A stretch of DNA of 64,000 nt from Mesorhizobium loti (GTDB taxonomy: Bacteria > Pseudomonadota > Alphaproteobacteria > Rhizobiales > Rhizobiaceae), in the NCBI RefSeq assembly GCF_013170705.1, contig NZ_CP033334.1, positions 434,001-498,000 on the forward strand, written 5' to 3'. This document shows positions 38,401 to 47,017 of this stretch, in pieces. The notes below the pieces were generated by a model. It ran no database searches. It saw only the letters and a program-made list of their open reading frames with translations, and was not told the DNA's origin. The position numbers were made by a program, and so were the translations under genes. Each line of letters begins with the position of its first letter. Position 1 is the first letter of the stretch.

Positions 38401-38920
38401 TGCCGTGCTGCGCGGGCTCGCCTTGCACAAGCTGCTGCAGATGTTGCCCGGCATTTCCGAGGCTGAGCGCCAGGGCGCGGCCGAGCGTTATCTCGCGCGA
38501 ACAGGTGCCGCATGGCCGCCGTCAGAGCGGGAAAAGGCCCTTGCGTCGGTCATCGCCATCCTCGACGACCCACGCCTCGGCCAATTGTTCGCGCCCTCGT
38601 CGCGCGCCGAGGTGGCGATCATGGGCAAGTTGGACGTGAGGGGGAAAAAGCGTTCCATTTCCGGCAAGATCGACCGCTTGGCGGTGACCGCCGACACGGT
38701 TTCGATCGTCGACTACAAGACCAACCGGCCGGCGCCTGCCTCGCTGGCTGAAGTCCCGCCGGCCTATCTGCTGCAGCTCGCGCTCTATCGTGCCCTGCTG
38801 CAGCCGCTTTATCCAGGGCGTGAGGTGAAGGCGGCCCTTTTGTTCACCGAAGCGCCAAGGCTGATCGAACTGCCGGCCCAGGCCATGGATGACGCCCTTG
38901 CCCGACTCACAGGAGCGTGA
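35414..38920 (+). CDS. addA: Double-strand break repair helicase AddA (alphaproteobacterial type)
   Basis: A 1168-residue UvrD/RecB-type helicase-nuclease. Walker A 'ANAGSGKT' is at 29-36, '[13 protein letters not shown]' and '[13 protein letters not shown]' are helicase motifs Ia and II, 'LTWSFRST' and '[15 protein letters not shown]' are motifs IV/V, and '[12 protein letters not shown]' motif VI. The C-terminal nuclease has 'GKIDRLAV' and '[12 protein letters not shown]'. The start [10 protein letters not shown] is set by the ATGA overlap with addB and a GGGAGGGGAGG site. Confidence 0.95.
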   Translation: MKKAYPIPSDTATSQARAADPMNSAWVSANAGSGKTHVLAQRVIRLLLNGTDPSKILCLTYTRAAAANMSNRVFSTLSDWTVLGDAELAVKIEALEGRRPDRDTMRRARRLFAEALETPGGLKIQTIHAFCESVLHQFPLEANIPAHFEMLDSQMEASLFAAARREMISAAGDADLTEAFATVLERGGEAGLDALLGEIVRKRDGLREFLDAVGRDGFQPLFDEFHFRPGQTAEGLAASLWPLPGFVPDYFAGFAQAAESTDARSVLNNILPYARQAFAESDPTRRLQLLARAFLKADGDPYDPAKAFKKALTDRLPDLGERYLSAANAIIETVDRLALFRMLEGTRAALTIADWLIARYEVLKRSRGFLDFNDLITRTVNLLARPDAGPWVQYKLDQGIDHILLDEAQDTSPDQWEVVKRLAEEFFAGLGARDRVHRTVFAVGDEKQSIYSFQGAAPDSFADSRLLFAGRVRDAEASFADLKLTWSFRSTDDVLAAVDRVFADPVVRRGISHDPDPLSHKAIRTDAPGYVEVWPSLGTEAVDEPDDWTQAIDHAHAPAVRVAENVAATIAGWIGKGEIIEGRGKRLRPGDVLVLVRKRDSFVHALTRALKRRDIPVAGADRLSLPGHIAVKDLIAVGHLLIQPQDDLSLAAVLRSPIFDLPEETLFTLAAQRAPGLSLAASLRQHAGENERLAKIVAQLDLWADEAAFKPVFEFYASLLARDHVRKRMIARLGPEAGDILDEFLSFCLAEERTGLPGLEAFLSTLENAGPEIKREMDQTRDEVRVMTVHAAKGLEAPVVFLVDGGSAPFSDQHLPRLMPFMGSGTYWDGKGYLWRSASDVANGFSRAAAVRARELADDEYRRLLYVGMTRAEDRLIVCGYHGKRAPNAGTWHSIVSRALIGAPESEQRPHPAGGDPVHRFRVTNLPPVAAGASEQARQASAFDPLPATLFRPLPPFEDLPRPLSPSGASALIDEGKEAVIDRASPVLDADAEPGFAVLRGLALHKLLQMLPGISEAERQGAAERYLARTGAAWPPSEREKALASVIAILDDPRLGQLFAPSSRAEVAIMGKLDVRGKKRSISGKIDRLAVTADTVSIVDYKTNRPAPASLAEVPPAYLLQLALYRALLQPLYPGREVKAALLFTEAPRLIELPAQAMDDALARLTGA

Positions 38921-38997
38921 CACAAGACCTGCTTGAAGAAGGGCGCGACAACCACCACATTTGGTGGGACAAAAAACTCTCGAAAGGAATTTTCCGC

Positions 38998-39324
38998 ATG
39001 GGTGCCACCGTCAAGGTCGACAAGAACAATTTCCAGGCCGACGTGCTCAACGCCAAGGAGCCGGTCGTGGTGGATTTCTGGGCTGAATGGTGCGGCCCGT
39101 GCAAGATGATCGCGCCGGCGCTTGAGGACATCGCCCTCGAACTCGGCAGCAAGGTCAAGATCGCCAAGCTCAACATCGACGAGAATCCCGAGCTTGCCGC
39201 GCAATTCGGCGTGCGCTCGATCCCGACGCTGATGATCTTCAAGGGCGGCGAAGTCGCCGACATGAAGGTTGGCGCCGCTCCGAAGACCGCGCTGTCGCAC
39301 TGGATCAACGGCAGCCTCGCCTGA
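38998..39324 (+). CDS. trxA: Thioredoxin 1
   Basis: A 108-residue thioredoxin with active site 'AEWCGPCKM' (Cys32, Cys35) and the cis-proline in '[12 protein letters not shown]'. It reduces protein disulfides in the cytoplasm. It lies 77 bp after addA on the same strand, as in other rhizobia, and has its own terminator. An in-frame extension upstream to 38917 has no family support; GAAAGGAA precedes the chosen ATG. Confidence 0.97.
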   Translation: MGATVKVDKNNFQADVLNAKEPVVVDFWAEWCGPCKMIAPALEDIALELGSKVKIAKLNIDENPELAAQFGVRSIPTLMIFKGGEVADMKVGAAPKTALSHWINGSLA

Positions 39325-39347
39325 TCCAACTGAAATTCCTGACAGCA

Positions 39348-39375
39348 AAAGCCCGGCCATCGTGCCGGGCTTTTT
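39348..39375 (+). terminator. Terminator of trxA
   Basis: AAAGCCCGGC (39348-39357) pairs with GCCGGGCTTT (39364-39373), followed by further Ts. It ends the divL-addA-trxA direction of transcription. Confidence 0.92.
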
Positions 39376-39461
39376 GTTGGCGTCATCGCTGGGTTGCTCT
39401 GGCCCTCACATCAGGTCACGCCATGTCTTCTGTTGGCAGCAACAGAAGCAGGGAGAACGTC

Positions 39462-39743
39462 ATGACCGGATCCGCCAAGGCCACCGTCTTCATCGACAAT
39501 GAGCGTGTCATCGTCACCGAGTACCGCTTCCAGCCGGGCGACAACACCGGCTGGCATCGACATGGGCACGACTATGTCGTGGTGCCGCTGATGGACGGCA
39601 AACTCAAGCTGGAAACCAAGGACGGTGAAACCTTCGCCGAGATGAAGAAAGGCGTGCCTTATTTCCGCAAGGAGGGCGTCGAACACGACGTCATCAGCGC
39701 CAATGAGGGCGAATATGCTTTCATCGAGATCGAGCTGAAGTAA
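39462..39743 (+). CDS. Small single-domain cupin
   Basis: A 93-residue cupin. The metal-binding motif 1 is 'PGDNTGWHRHGHDYVVVPL' with His32, His34 and His36, and His75 in 'EGVEHDV' completes the typical site. There is no other domain or signal peptide. Enzymatic role unknown; small cupins are often isomerases, dioxygenases or binding proteins. ATG 39462 follows AGGGAG; an in-frame ATG at 39423 would add 13 residues. The gene is monocistronic, facing folC. Confidence 0.82.
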   Translation: MTGSAKATVFIDNERVIVTEYRFQPGDNTGWHRHGHDYVVVPLMDGKLKLETKDGETFAEMKKGVPYFRKEGVEHDVISANEGEYAFIEIELK

Positions 39744-39758
39744 GCGGCCGCATTGACT

Positions 39759-39860
39759 AGAGCATTTCACCGTTTCACGGAAACGGCAAACTGCTCTAAC
39801 TCATTGTTTTAACGCAACTCCGGACGGAAAACCGTTTCACACTTTTCCTGGAATTGCTCT
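39759..39860. repeat. Interspersed palindromic repeat, family A (copy 2, long form)
   Basis: Starts AGAGCATTTCACCGTTTCAC and contains AACGCAACTCCGGACGGAAA and CTGGAATTGCTCT. It parallels the 17773 copy over its whole length and again lies between convergent genes (cupin and folC). Confidence 0.82.
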
Positions 39861-39875
39861 GGGCGATGGACGGCC

Positions 39876-41201
39876 TCACGTCGGCGGTGTGCCGTTCTCG
39901 GCCAGTACTGCACCAGCCAGATAGAGCGATCCCCCGATCAGGATGCGGGGCGCTGGGCCGTCCCAGGTGTCGCGCAGCAGCATCAGCGCGCTGGCGACGG
40001 AACTGACCGGCTCGGCGGAAAGCCCGGCTTCCGTGGCGCGGATCGCCAGCTCGTCGTTGGGCACGCCGGCATCGCTCATGCTCACCGGCACGGTATAGAC
40101 ATGCCGGGCCAAGCCCTTGAAGGCGCGGAAATAGCCGCTCTGGTCCTTGGTGTTGATCATGCCCGAAATGAGGAACAGCGGGCGCGGGTTCTTTTCTTCC
40201 TGCTCGGCCAGCGCTTCGGCGACGACCACGCCGGCGCCCGGGTTGTGGCCACCGTCGAGCCAGATGTCGGCACCCTTCGGCGCCAGCTCCGCCAGACGGC
40301 CCTGCACCAGCTTCTGCATGCGACCGGGCCAGGCGACATTGGTCATCGCCTTTTCGGCGGCGCGGTGGCTGACCTCGAAGCCCGCCGCCTTGACCGCGGC
40401 GATCGCAGCCGCCGCATTGGCGAATTGGTGGCGCCCTGGCAGCCGCGGCATCGGCAGGTCCATCAGGCCATCCTCGTCCTGGTAGACCATGCGGCCGTTC
40501 TCCTCGAAGGCCAGGAAGTCCTGGCCATAGACGAAGGTCGGGCACTCCAGCCGCTCGGCGGTCTCGATCAGCACCTGCAGCGCCGTCTCGCTTTCCTGGG
40601 CGCCGATCACCACGGGGCAGCCGCGCTTCATGATGCCAGCCTTTTCAGCAGCGATCAGTTCGACCCGGTCGCCAAGATAGGCCTCATGATCCATCGACAC
40701 AGGCATGATCACCGACACGGCCGGCCTGGCGACGACATTGGTGGCGTCGAAGCGGCCGCCGAGGCCGACCTCGATGATGGCGGCATCGGCCGGATGTTCC
40801 GAAAACAGGATGAAGGTGACGGCGGTGAGGATCTCGAAGACGGTGATCTTCTGGCCGTCATTGGCCTTGGCGACGCGGGCAATGGCCTCGGCGAAGGTCT
40901 CATCGTCGACGAGCTTGCCACCCCCCTCGGCGGCGAGCCTATAGCGCTCGGCCCAGTTCACCAGATGCGGCGAGGTGTGGACATGCACGAGACGGCCGGC
41001 GGCTTCAAGCAGCGCGCGCGAAAAGGCGGCGCAGGAGCCCTTGCCGTTGGTGCCGGCGATGTGGATGACCGGCGGCAGCAAGTCCTGCGGATTGCCAAGC
41101 CGCTCCAGGAGCCGCGTGATGCGGTCGAGCGAAAGGTCGAAACCTTTCGGGTGAAGCGCCATCAGGGCTTCGATTTCGCGGTCGGCGGCAAGCGTTGTCA
41201 T
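39876..41201 (-). CDS. folC: Bifunctional folylpolyglutamate/dihydrofolate synthase
   Basis: A 441-residue Mur-ligase-family enzyme. The ATP-binding loop is 'HIAGTNGKGSCAAF', with 'VHTSPHLV' and 'EVGLGGRFDATN' as further FolC signatures. It adds glutamate to dihydropteroate and to folates. It is the last gene of the leftward trpFBA-accD-folC run, 183 bp after accD with a palindromic repeat between. The start 'MTTLAADREIEAL' was chosen; ATG 41216 is also in frame. Confidence 0.95.
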   Translation of the reverse strand: MTTLAADREIEALMALHPKGFDLSLDRITRLLERLGNPQDLLPPVIHIAGTNGKGSCAAFSRALLEAAGRLVHVHTSPHLVNWAERYRLAAEGGGKLVDDETFAEAIARVAKANDGQKITVFEILTAVTFILFSEHPADAAIIEVGLGGRFDATNVVARPAVSVIMPVSMDHEAYLGDRVELIAAEKAGIMKRGCPVVIGAQESETALQVLIETAERLECPTFVYGQDFLAFEENGRMVYQDEDGLMDLPMPRLPGRHQFANAAAAIAAVKAAGFEVSHRAAEKAMTNVAWPGRMQKLVQGRLAELAPKGADIWLDGGHNPGAGVVVAEALAEQEEKNPRPLFLISGMINTKDQSGYFRAFKGLARHVYTVPVSMSDAGVPNDELAIRATEAGLSAEPVSSVASALMLLRDTWDGPAPRILIGGSLYLAGAVLAENGTPPT

Positions 41202-41324
41202 GACAAAATCCCGGCGCATGGCCCGAGCACCAGAATCAACCCGGAATGGCCATGGCAATCAAAAGGCTACAGCGCGCCATGGACATGGCGCAATCGCTGT
41301 TCGCGGCGGCCCAAGTCGTGTCTT

Positions 41325-41372
41325 GTGCACGTCGTCCTCCCAAAACCGAGGCCACTTTTGGACGACATGCAC
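41325..41372. repeat. Palindromic repeat, family B (between accD and folC)
   Basis: GTGCACGTCGTCC (41325-41337) pairs with GGACGACATGCAC (41360-41372) with one mismatch; CCCAAAACC and CACTTTTGG form an inner part of the hairpin. Same family as 49842. Confidence 0.8.
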
Positions 41373-41384
41373 AGTGTCGCGTCC

Positions 41385-42311
41385 TCAGGCTTGCGGCCGG
41401 GCTTCGGTCGCAACCATCGCCGGCGGCAGGATTTCCGGCTCGAGCGGCTTTTGCTCCTCCGGCATCTTGAGCAGCATCTTCAACAGCCGCGCGATGGTCT
41501 GGCGCAGTTCGAGCCGCGACACCACCATGTCGACCATGCCGTGCTCCATCAGATATTCGGAGCGCTGGAAGCCATCGGGCAGTTTCTCGCGGATGGTCTG
41601 CTCGATGACACGCGGTCCGGCAAAGCCGATCAGCGCGCCCGGCTCGGCGATATGCACGTCGCCCAGCATGGCATAGGAGGCGGTGACGCCGCCTGTGGTC
41701 GGGTTGGTCAGCACGACGATGTAGGGCAGGCCGGCTTCCTTAAGCCGGTCGACGCCGACCGTTGTGCGCGGCAGCTGCATGAGGGACAAGATGCCTTCCT
41801 GCATGCGCGCGCCGCCGGACGCGGCGAACAGGATCAGCGGCCGCTTGCGCTGCAGGGCGACCTCGAATGCGTGTACGATGGCGTCGCCGGCGGCCATGCC
41901 GAGCGAGCCCCCCATGAAGGCGAAATCCTGCACCGTCACCACCACCGGCAGGCCTTCGATGGTGCCCAGCGCGTTGACGATCGCGTCCTCCAGCCCGGTC
42001 TTGGCCTTGGCGTCCTTCAACCGGTCGGTGTAACGCTTCTCATCGCGGAACTTCAGCGGATCCTGCACCACCTTCGGGTTTTCGAGCTGTTCGTATTTCC
42101 CGTCGTCGAGGAAGTACTTCAGCCGCTCCTTGGCCGAAATCTTCATGTGATGGCCGGAAGACGGGATGACGAACTGGTTGGATTCCAGATCCTTGTGGAA
42201 CACCATCTCGCCGGTCTCGGGATCCTTGATCCAGAGATTCTCGGGCATGTCGGTGCGCCGGCCGAGCATCGAATTGATCTTCGGGCGAACGTAATTGGTG
42301 ATCCAGTTCAT
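41385..42311 (-). CDS. accD: Acetyl-CoA carboxylase carboxyltransferase subunit beta, without zinc-finger cysteines
   Basis: A 308-residue carboxyltransferase subunit that works with AccA to make malonyl-CoA for fatty-acid synthesis. The crotonase-fold core is clear ('[15 protein letters not shown]', '[17 protein letters not shown]', '[17 protein letters not shown]'). In E. coli AccD the N-terminal region holds a four-cysteine zinc ribbon; here the aligned segment '[20 protein letters not shown]' has none, and the whole protein has no cysteine. It follows trpA with 96 bp between that contain a palindromic repeat. Confidence 0.95.
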   Translation of the reverse strand: MNWITNYVRPKINSMLGRRTDMPENLWIKDPETGEMVFHKDLESNQFVIPSSGHHMKISAKERLKYFLDDGKYEQLENPKVVQDPLKFRDEKRYTDRLKDAKAKTGLEDAIVNALGTIEGLPVVVTVQDFAFMGGSLGMAAGDAIVHAFEVALQRKRPLILFAASGGARMQEGILSLMQLPRTTVGVDRLKEAGLPYIVVLTNPTTGGVTASYAMLGDVHIAEPGALIGFAGPRVIEQTIREKLPDGFQRSEYLMEHGMVDMVVSRLELRQTIARLLKMLLKMPEEQKPLEPEILPPAMVATEARPQA

Positions 42312-42345
42312 CGCTTCGGCTCCTGTCCTGACGAAGAGTTGCTAA

Positions 42346-42388
42346 TGCATGTCGCCCAAAAATGGGAACCGGTTTTGGGCGACATGCA
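42346..42388. repeat. Palindromic repeat, family B (between trpA and accD), perfect 16-bp arms
   Basis: TGCATGTCGCCCAAAA (42346-42361) and TTTTGGGCGACATGCA (42373-42388) pair perfectly around an 11-nt centre. This is the best-preserved copy in the window. Confidence 0.88.
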
Positions 42389-42407
42389 CAAACTTGAGGT
42401 AGGAGAA

Positions 42408-43247
42408 CTATTCGGCGGCAGCAAGGCGGGCCGAGCGCACGCCTTGCGCAAGGCCGCTGACCAGCGTGGCGACGGCCTCGGCCGGGTCGGCGGTCTTTTC
42501 GCCCTTCGGCCCCAGCACATTGGCGACCGCATTGACGATCGCGGTGCCGACGACGACGCCATCGGCATTGGCGCCAATGACACGCGCCTGTTCGGCGGTC
42601 TTGACACCGAAGCCGACGCAGACCGGCAGGTTGGTATGGCCCTTGATGCGCTTGACCGCCGCCGCCACCTTGCCGGTGTCGGCAAGTGCGGCACCGGTGA
42701 TGCCGGTCATTGACACGTAGTAGACGAAGCCAGACGTGTTCTGCAAAACCTTGGGCAGCCGCTTGTCATCCGTGGTCGGCGTCGCCAGCCGGATGAAGTT
42801 GATGCCAGCCTTGAGCGCCGGTATGCAGAGTTCCTCGTCCATTTCCGGCGGCAGATCGACGACGATCAGCCCGTCTATGCCGCTGGCCAGCGCATCCCTG
42901 AGGAAGCGGTCGACGCCGTAGACGTAGATCGGGTTGTAATAGCCCATCAGCACGATCGGGGTTTCATTGTCGCCGGTGCGGAAATCCGACGCCATCTTCA
43001 GTGTCTTCACAAGGGTCTGGCCAGCTTTCAGCGCACGCAGGCCCGCTGCCTGGATCGCCGGTCCATCGGCCATGGGATCGGAAAACGGCATGCCGAGTTC
43101 GATAACATCGCTGCCGGCGCCCGGCAGGGCTTTCATGATCGACAGCGAGGTTTCGTAGTCCGGGTCGCCGGCCATGAAATAGGTGACGAGCGCCGGCCTG
43201 CCTTCGGCCTTGAGTTTCGCCATGCGGCGATCGATTCGGGTGGTCAT
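42408..43247 (-). CDS. trpA: Tryptophan synthase alpha subunit
   Basis: A 279-residue TIM-barrel subunit that cleaves indole-3-glycerol phosphate to indole. Catalytic Glu50 and Asp61 lie in '[15 protein letters not shown]'; the phosphate site '[10 protein letters not shown]' is present. It begins one base after trpB ends, so the two subunits are co-translated. Indole is channelled to TrpB. Confidence 0.97.
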   Translation of the reverse strand: MTTRIDRRMAKLKAEGRPALVTYFMAGDPDYETSLSIMKALPGAGSDVIELGMPFSDPMADGPAIQAAGLRALKAGQTLVKTLKMASDFRTGDNETPIVLMGYYNPIYVYGVDRFLRDALASGIDGLIVVDLPPEMDEELCIPALKAGINFIRLATPTTDDKRLPKVLQNTSGFVYYVSMTGITGAALADTGKVAAAVKRIKGHTNLPVCVGFGVKTAEQARVIGANADGVVVGTAIVNAVANVLGPKGEKTADPAEAVATLVSGLAQGVRSARLAAAE

Positions 43248-43248
43248 T

Positions 43249-44469
43249 CTAAAGCTCCATCCCCAGAATTTTGCCCACAGTGAAAATGTCCTTGTCGCCG
43301 CGGCCGCACAAATTCATGACGATGATCTGGTCCTTGCCCATCTTCGGCGCGCGCTTGATCACCTCGGCCAGCGCATGCGCCGGTTCCAGCGCCGGGATGA
43401 TGCCCTCCAGCCGGGTCAGCAGCTGGAACGCCTCTAGCGCCTCTGAATCCATGATCGGCACGTATTCGACACGGTTGGATTCCTTCAGCCACGAATGTTC
43501 CGGGCCGATGCCCGGATAGTCGAGGCCGGCCGAGATCGAATGGCCTTCCATGATCTGGCCGTCGGAGTTCTGCAGCAGGTAGGTACGGTTGCCGTGCAGA
43601 ACGCCTGGCGAACCGGCGGTAAGCGAGGCACAGTGCTCTTCGCCATCAAGGCCCTTGCCACCGGCTTCGACGCCGACAATCTTCACATCCGTGTCGTCGA
43701 GGAACGGGTGGAACAGGCCGATTGCGTTTGAGCCGCCGCCCACCGCTGCGACAAGCAGGTCCGGCAGCCGGCCTTCCGCCTCCAGCATCTGTTCCCTGGC
43801 CTCGCGGCCGATGACCGACTGCAGCTCCCGCACGATTTCGGGATAGGGGTGCGGACCCGCGGCGGTGCCAATCATGTAGTAGGTGTCATCGACATTCGTC
43901 ACCCAATCGCGAAGCGCCTCGTTCATGGCATCCTTCAATGTGCCGTGACCGGAGGTGACCGGCACAACCTCGGCGCCGAGCAGCTTCATGCGGAAAACGT
44001 TGGGCGCCTGACGCTGCACGTCGGTCGCACCCATGTAAACCACGCAAGGCAAGCCGAAGCGCGCGGCAACCGTCGCCGACGCAACGCCGTGCTGGCCAGC
44101 GCCTGTCTCGGCGATGATGCGCGTCTTGCCCATGCGCTTGGCCAGCAGAATCTGGCCGAGGCAATTGTTGATCTTGTGTGAGCCGGTGTGGTTGAGCTCG
44201 TCGCGCTTGAAATAGATTTTCGCGCCGCCGAGATGCTGGGTCAGCCTTTCGGCGAAATAGAGCGGACTGGGCCGGCCGGTATAGTGCTTGTTGAGATGCT
44301 CGACCTCGGCCTTGAAGGCCGGGTCGGTCTTGGCGAAGGTCCAGTGCTTTTCGAGGTCCAGGATCAGCGGCATCAAGGTTTCGGCGACGAAACGGCCGCC
44401 AAACATGCCGAACATGCCTTGCTCGTCAGGTCCGGTGCGAAAGGAATTGGGTGTCGCCGGCTTGTTCAT
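43249..44469 (-). CDS. trpB: Tryptophan synthase beta subunit
   Basis: A 406-residue PLP enzyme that condenses indole with serine. The Schiff-base lysine is Lys99 in '[10 protein letters not shown]', '[11 protein letters not shown]' is the substrate loop, and '[10 protein letters not shown]' binds the PLP phosphate. It lies between trpF and trpA; the 90-bp gap to trpF holds a palindromic repeat. Confidence 0.97.
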   Translation of the reverse strand: MNKPATPNSFRTGPDEQGMFGMFGGRFVAETLMPLILDLEKHWTFAKTDPAFKAEVEHLNKHYTGRPSPLYFAERLTQHLGGAKIYFKRDELNHTGSHKINNCLGQILLAKRMGKTRIIAETGAGQHGVASATVAARFGLPCVVYMGATDVQRQAPNVFRMKLLGAEVVPVTSGHGTLKDAMNEALRDWVTNVDDTYYMIGTAAGPHPYPEIVRELQSVIGREAREQMLEAEGRLPDLLVAAVGGGSNAIGLFHPFLDDTDVKIVGVEAGGKGLDGEEHCASLTAGSPGVLHGNRTYLLQNSDGQIMEGHSISAGLDYPGIGPEHSWLKESNRVEYVPIMDSEALEAFQLLTRLEGIIPALEPAHALAEVIKRAPKMGKDQIIVMNLCGRGDKDIFTVGKILGMEL

Positions 44470-44495
44470 CGCCGATCTCCTAACTGCTATGTTTT

Positions 44496-44544
44496 GAGCA
44501 TGTCCTCATCGGAAAACCGGATACCACTTTTCCGGGACATGCTC
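44496..44544. repeat. Palindromic repeat, family B-like (between trpF and trpB)
   Basis: GAGCATGTCC (44496-44505) and GGACATGCTC (44535-44544) are perfect arms with CGGAAAACCGG and CACTTTTCCG within. The outer arms differ from the other copies (GAGCATGTCC instead of GCATGTCGTCC), so this may be a subfamily. Confidence 0.75.
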
Positions 44545-44559
44545 TCATTGGAAACACTT

Positions 44560-45219
44560 TCAGGCGGCGCGGTCGTCGCGTGCTGCCCGGACGGCCCGGA
44601 AAAACTGTTCGATCAGCGCCGGATCCTTGACGCCCGGCGCGCTTTCCACGCCCGACGAAATGTCTATTCCGGGCGGGTTGGCAAGCCGAAGGGCATCGCC
44701 GATGTTGGCGGCGTTGAGCCCACCGGAAAGCATGTAATCGACGCCGGCGTCAAGGCCGGCAAGGATGCGCCAGTCGAAGGCCACGCCATTGCCGCCCGGC
44801 AGCACGGAGCCCTTTGGCGGCTTGGCGTCGAACAGGAAGCGGTCGGCAACGCCGATGAACGGCTCGATCCGGTCGAGATCGGCGGCCTCGCTGAGCGGCA
44901 GCGCCTTCATCACCGGCAGCCCATAGCGGACCTTCAGTTCGGCCACCTGCTCAGGTGTTTCCGACCCGTGCAGCTGCAACATATCGGGCTGCATGGCTGT
45001 GACGATCTGGTCCAGGAAGGCGTCACTGGCGTCGACCGTGACGGCAACCGCCAAGGCCTTGCCGCGCGCCGCTTCGCGCAGACGGCAGGCGTGCGCCGGC
45101 TCGACATAGCGAGGGCTCTTGGCGAAAAAAATGAAGCCGACATGGGTGGCGCCGCCGGCCAGGGCCGCGGCCATTGCGTGGTCGGTCTTCAAGCCGCAGA
45201 TTTTTATATCGAGCGCCAT
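44560..45219 (-). CDS. trpF: Phosphoribosylanthranilate isomerase
   Basis: A 219-residue TIM-barrel enzyme. 'MALDIKICGLKT' carries the catalytic Cys (in KICG), and 'DASDAFLDQIV' and 'LSGGLNAANI' belong to the active-site and phosphate-binding loops. It catalyses the Amadori rearrangement before indole-glycerol phosphate. It heads the leftward trpFBA-accD-folC series. Confidence 0.96.
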   Translation of the reverse strand: MALDIKICGLKTDHAMAAALAGGATHVGFIFFAKSPRYVEPAHACRLREAARGKALAVAVTVDASDAFLDQIVTAMQPDMLQLHGSETPEQVAELKVRYGLPVMKALPLSEAADLDRIEPFIGVADRFLFDAKPPKGSVLPGGNGVAFDWRILAGLDAGVDYMLSGGLNAANIGDALRLANPPGIDISSGVESAPGVKDPALIEQFFRAVRAARDDRAA

Positions 45220-45338
45220 GGCGCGGGAATTGGCACGAAATCGCGACAGAGTCGAGAAAAAGCATGCTGTTTGCCGGCAGCGCCAAAGGCGCTACCTATT
45301 GATGGACGGATAGACAGCATGCCGGGTGGGAGAAGATC

Positions 45339-45557
45339 ATGGCTGACACAACCATTACCGAACTGAAGCAGAAGATCGCTCAGGCACACCAGGTCATCGC
45401 GCATCTGATGGACAAGGCCGCCTTCAACGGCGCCGAAGCGCATCGGGCGCTGGACTATTTCGGTGGCGATACGTTTGACCGGAATTTCCTGCCTTGGCCG
45501 CATCACGGCGATGAGGGGCTGCGGCCGGATGAACTCAATGCCGCCAACGACGATTGA
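45339..45557 (+). CDS. Hypothetical 72-residue protein
   Basis: A small soluble acidic protein. The N-terminal half (residues 3-42) is predicted helical and rich in Ala, Glu and Gln ('ITELKQKIAQAHQVIAHLM'); the C-terminal half has 'FLPWPHHGDEGLRPDEL'. A good GGGAG site precedes the ATG. It has no signal peptide, no cysteine and no family I recognise. Its stop abuts the stop of the convergent metallopeptidase gene. Confidence 0.65.
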   Translation: MADTTITELKQKIAQAHQVIAHLMDKAAFNGAEAHRALDYFGGDTFDRNFLPWPHHGDEGLRPDELNAANDD

Positions 45558-46316
45558 CTACTCGAACACAATCGCCTGCAGCGCGCCGCCATTGCGCTTC
45601 AGCCAGTCCTTGCAGCGGTCGGTGTCGGGGCAGAGTTTTTCGCACAGTTTCCAGAATTTCGGGCCGTGGTTCATCTCCTTGAGATGTGCCACCTCATGCG
45701 CCACGAGGTAGTTTATCACGGGCTGCGGCGCCATCATGATGCGCCAGGAGAAGGAGAGATTGCCCTCCGAGGTGCAGGAGCCCCAGCGGCTGGACGTGTC
45801 CTTGTAACGGATCGCCTTGGCGCGCTTGCCGAGCGCCTCGGTGTGCCTGACCACCAGCTTCTCGATCTCCTTCTTGGCCTCGCGCTTGAGAAAATCGGCG
45901 ATGCGGCGCGGCAGATGTATCCGGTCGCCATGCACGATCAGCAGCGGCCCGCGCTCGTCGCGCGATACCGTGACGGTACCGCGCTTTGACGGCTCATGAA
46001 CGATACGGTGCGGCACGCCCCGGATCGGGATCCTGATGCCCGGCCGCACCTGTGGCCGCGTCGGCACTTTGGCGAGCCGCTGCTCCAGCCAGTCCTGGTG
46101 GCGCTCGAGGAACCTGTCCACCTCGCCGCGGCGCAGGCCCGGCGGCACGGTGATGCGCAGGCCCTGGCCGCCGGAATCGATGCGCAGCGTCAGCCGCCGC
46201 GCTCTGGCGCTCTCGACGATCTTGAGCGGCAGCGTGCGGCCGGCGACGCAATATTCGCGCTCCACGACTGGCGTGGCCTTGGGCTTCGTCAGATTGCGGA
46301 AGAATCCGATGGTCAT
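45558..46316 (-). CDS. YgjP-like M48-type metallopeptidase (DUF45)
   Basis: A 252-residue protein. The zincin motif 'HEVAH' at 207-211 with a third ligand His217 in 'EMNHGPKFW', preceded by 'RWGSCTSEGNLSFSW' (178-192), identifies the YgjP/DUF45 group. It has no membrane segment. The biological substrate of this group is not established; some associate it with DNA repair or stress. Convergent with the 72-residue hypothetical gene. Confidence 0.85.
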   Translation of the reverse strand: MTIGFFRNLTKPKATPVVEREYCVAGRTLPLKIVESARARRLTLRIDSGGQGLRITVPPGLRRGEVDRFLERHQDWLEQRLAKVPTRPQVRPGIRIPIRGVPHRIVHEPSKRGTVTVSRDERGPLLIVHGDRIHLPRRIADFLKREAKKEIEKLVVRHTEALGKRAKAIRYKDTSSRWGSCTSEGNLSFSWRIMMAPQPVINYLVAHEVAHLKEMNHGPKFWKLCEKLCPDTDRCKDWLKRNGGALQAIVFE

Positions 46317-46361
46317 GGCGGGACGATACGCGATTCGAGAAAAACGACTAGAACAAAAAAG

Positions 46362-46389
46362 AAACGGCGCCGCTCGCGCGACGCCGTTT
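46362..46389. terminator. Bidirectional terminator downstream of the DUF2852 gene
   Basis: AAACGGCG (46362-46369) pairs with CGCCGTTT (46382-46389); TTTTTT follows on the + strand and TTCTTTTTTG on the - strand. It separates the leftward DUF2852 and metallopeptidase genes. Confidence 0.82.
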
Positions 46390-46417
46390 TTTTCACGATC
46401 AGGCTTGTCGCAAAGCC

Positions 46418-46900
46418 TCAGTCGTCAAGCAGGTTCGAGTCCTTGCCGCGCTTGGTCGAGGTCGTGCCGGTGCTCGGATCGGTCTTCGCCGGAGCGGTCG
46501 ACTTGTTGCGCTTCGCCATGAAGCGGTCGAACTCGTCCTGATCCTTGGCGCGACGCAATTCGCGGGCATAGTCGTCGAACTCGGTCAGCATGTCGTCGAG
46601 CTTGCGACGTTCCTCGGCGAGACGCTCAAGCTCCTTTTCGCGCCAGTCGTCGAAAGCGACGTTGCCGGTGCGGGCGGAGCCGTTGCCCCAGCGCGCGGCC
46701 TTGTCGGAACCACGACGGCAGCCGGCGAAGATGCCGTCGGTCGCGCGGTTGACGTCACGCTTGAAGCCGTCGAGCCGGTCGCCCCAGATGATGTAGGCGA
46801 GCATGGCGAAGCCGAGCGGCCAGAACACCATGAAGCCGATCACCATCAACGCGATGGTTGCCGGCGTCCAGGCCGGGCGGATCAATGCAGATGTGTTCAT
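46418..46900 (-). CDS. DUF2852 family membrane protein
   Basis: A 160-residue protein with one hydrophobic hairpin or segment at about residues 12-42 ('ATIALMVIGFMVFWPLGFAM'), then a charged, coiled-coil-prone region (about 80-130: 'WREKELERLAEERRKLDDML') and a low-complexity Ser/Thr/Lys-rich tail. This fits DUF2852, a widespread alphaproteobacterial family of unknown function. Likely an inner-membrane protein with a cytoplasmic coiled coil. Monocistronic. Confidence 0.8.
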   Translation of the reverse strand: MNTSALIRPAWTPATIALMVIGFMVFWPLGFAMLAYIIWGDRLDGFKRDVNRATDGIFAGCRRGSDKAARWGNGSARTGNVAFDDWREKELERLAEERRKLDDMLTEFDDYARELRRAKDQDEFDRFMAKRNKSTAPAKTDPSTGTTSTKRGKDSNLLDD

Positions 46901-47017
46901 TTTCTCCCATTCCTTCGGTTGGAGACAGCCAGGACCGGCTGCGTGGAATCGAAATGGGAAGGCAAAAACGGCGATTCAAGACAAGGTCCGCCAAAACCGG
47001 ACAAGCTTCTGAAATGA

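Noticed and set aside
40101..42713. 870-codon open frame on the + strand across folC, accD and trpA
   Set aside because: It is antisense to three clearly recognised genes and gives a low-complexity His/Arg/Asp-rich product.
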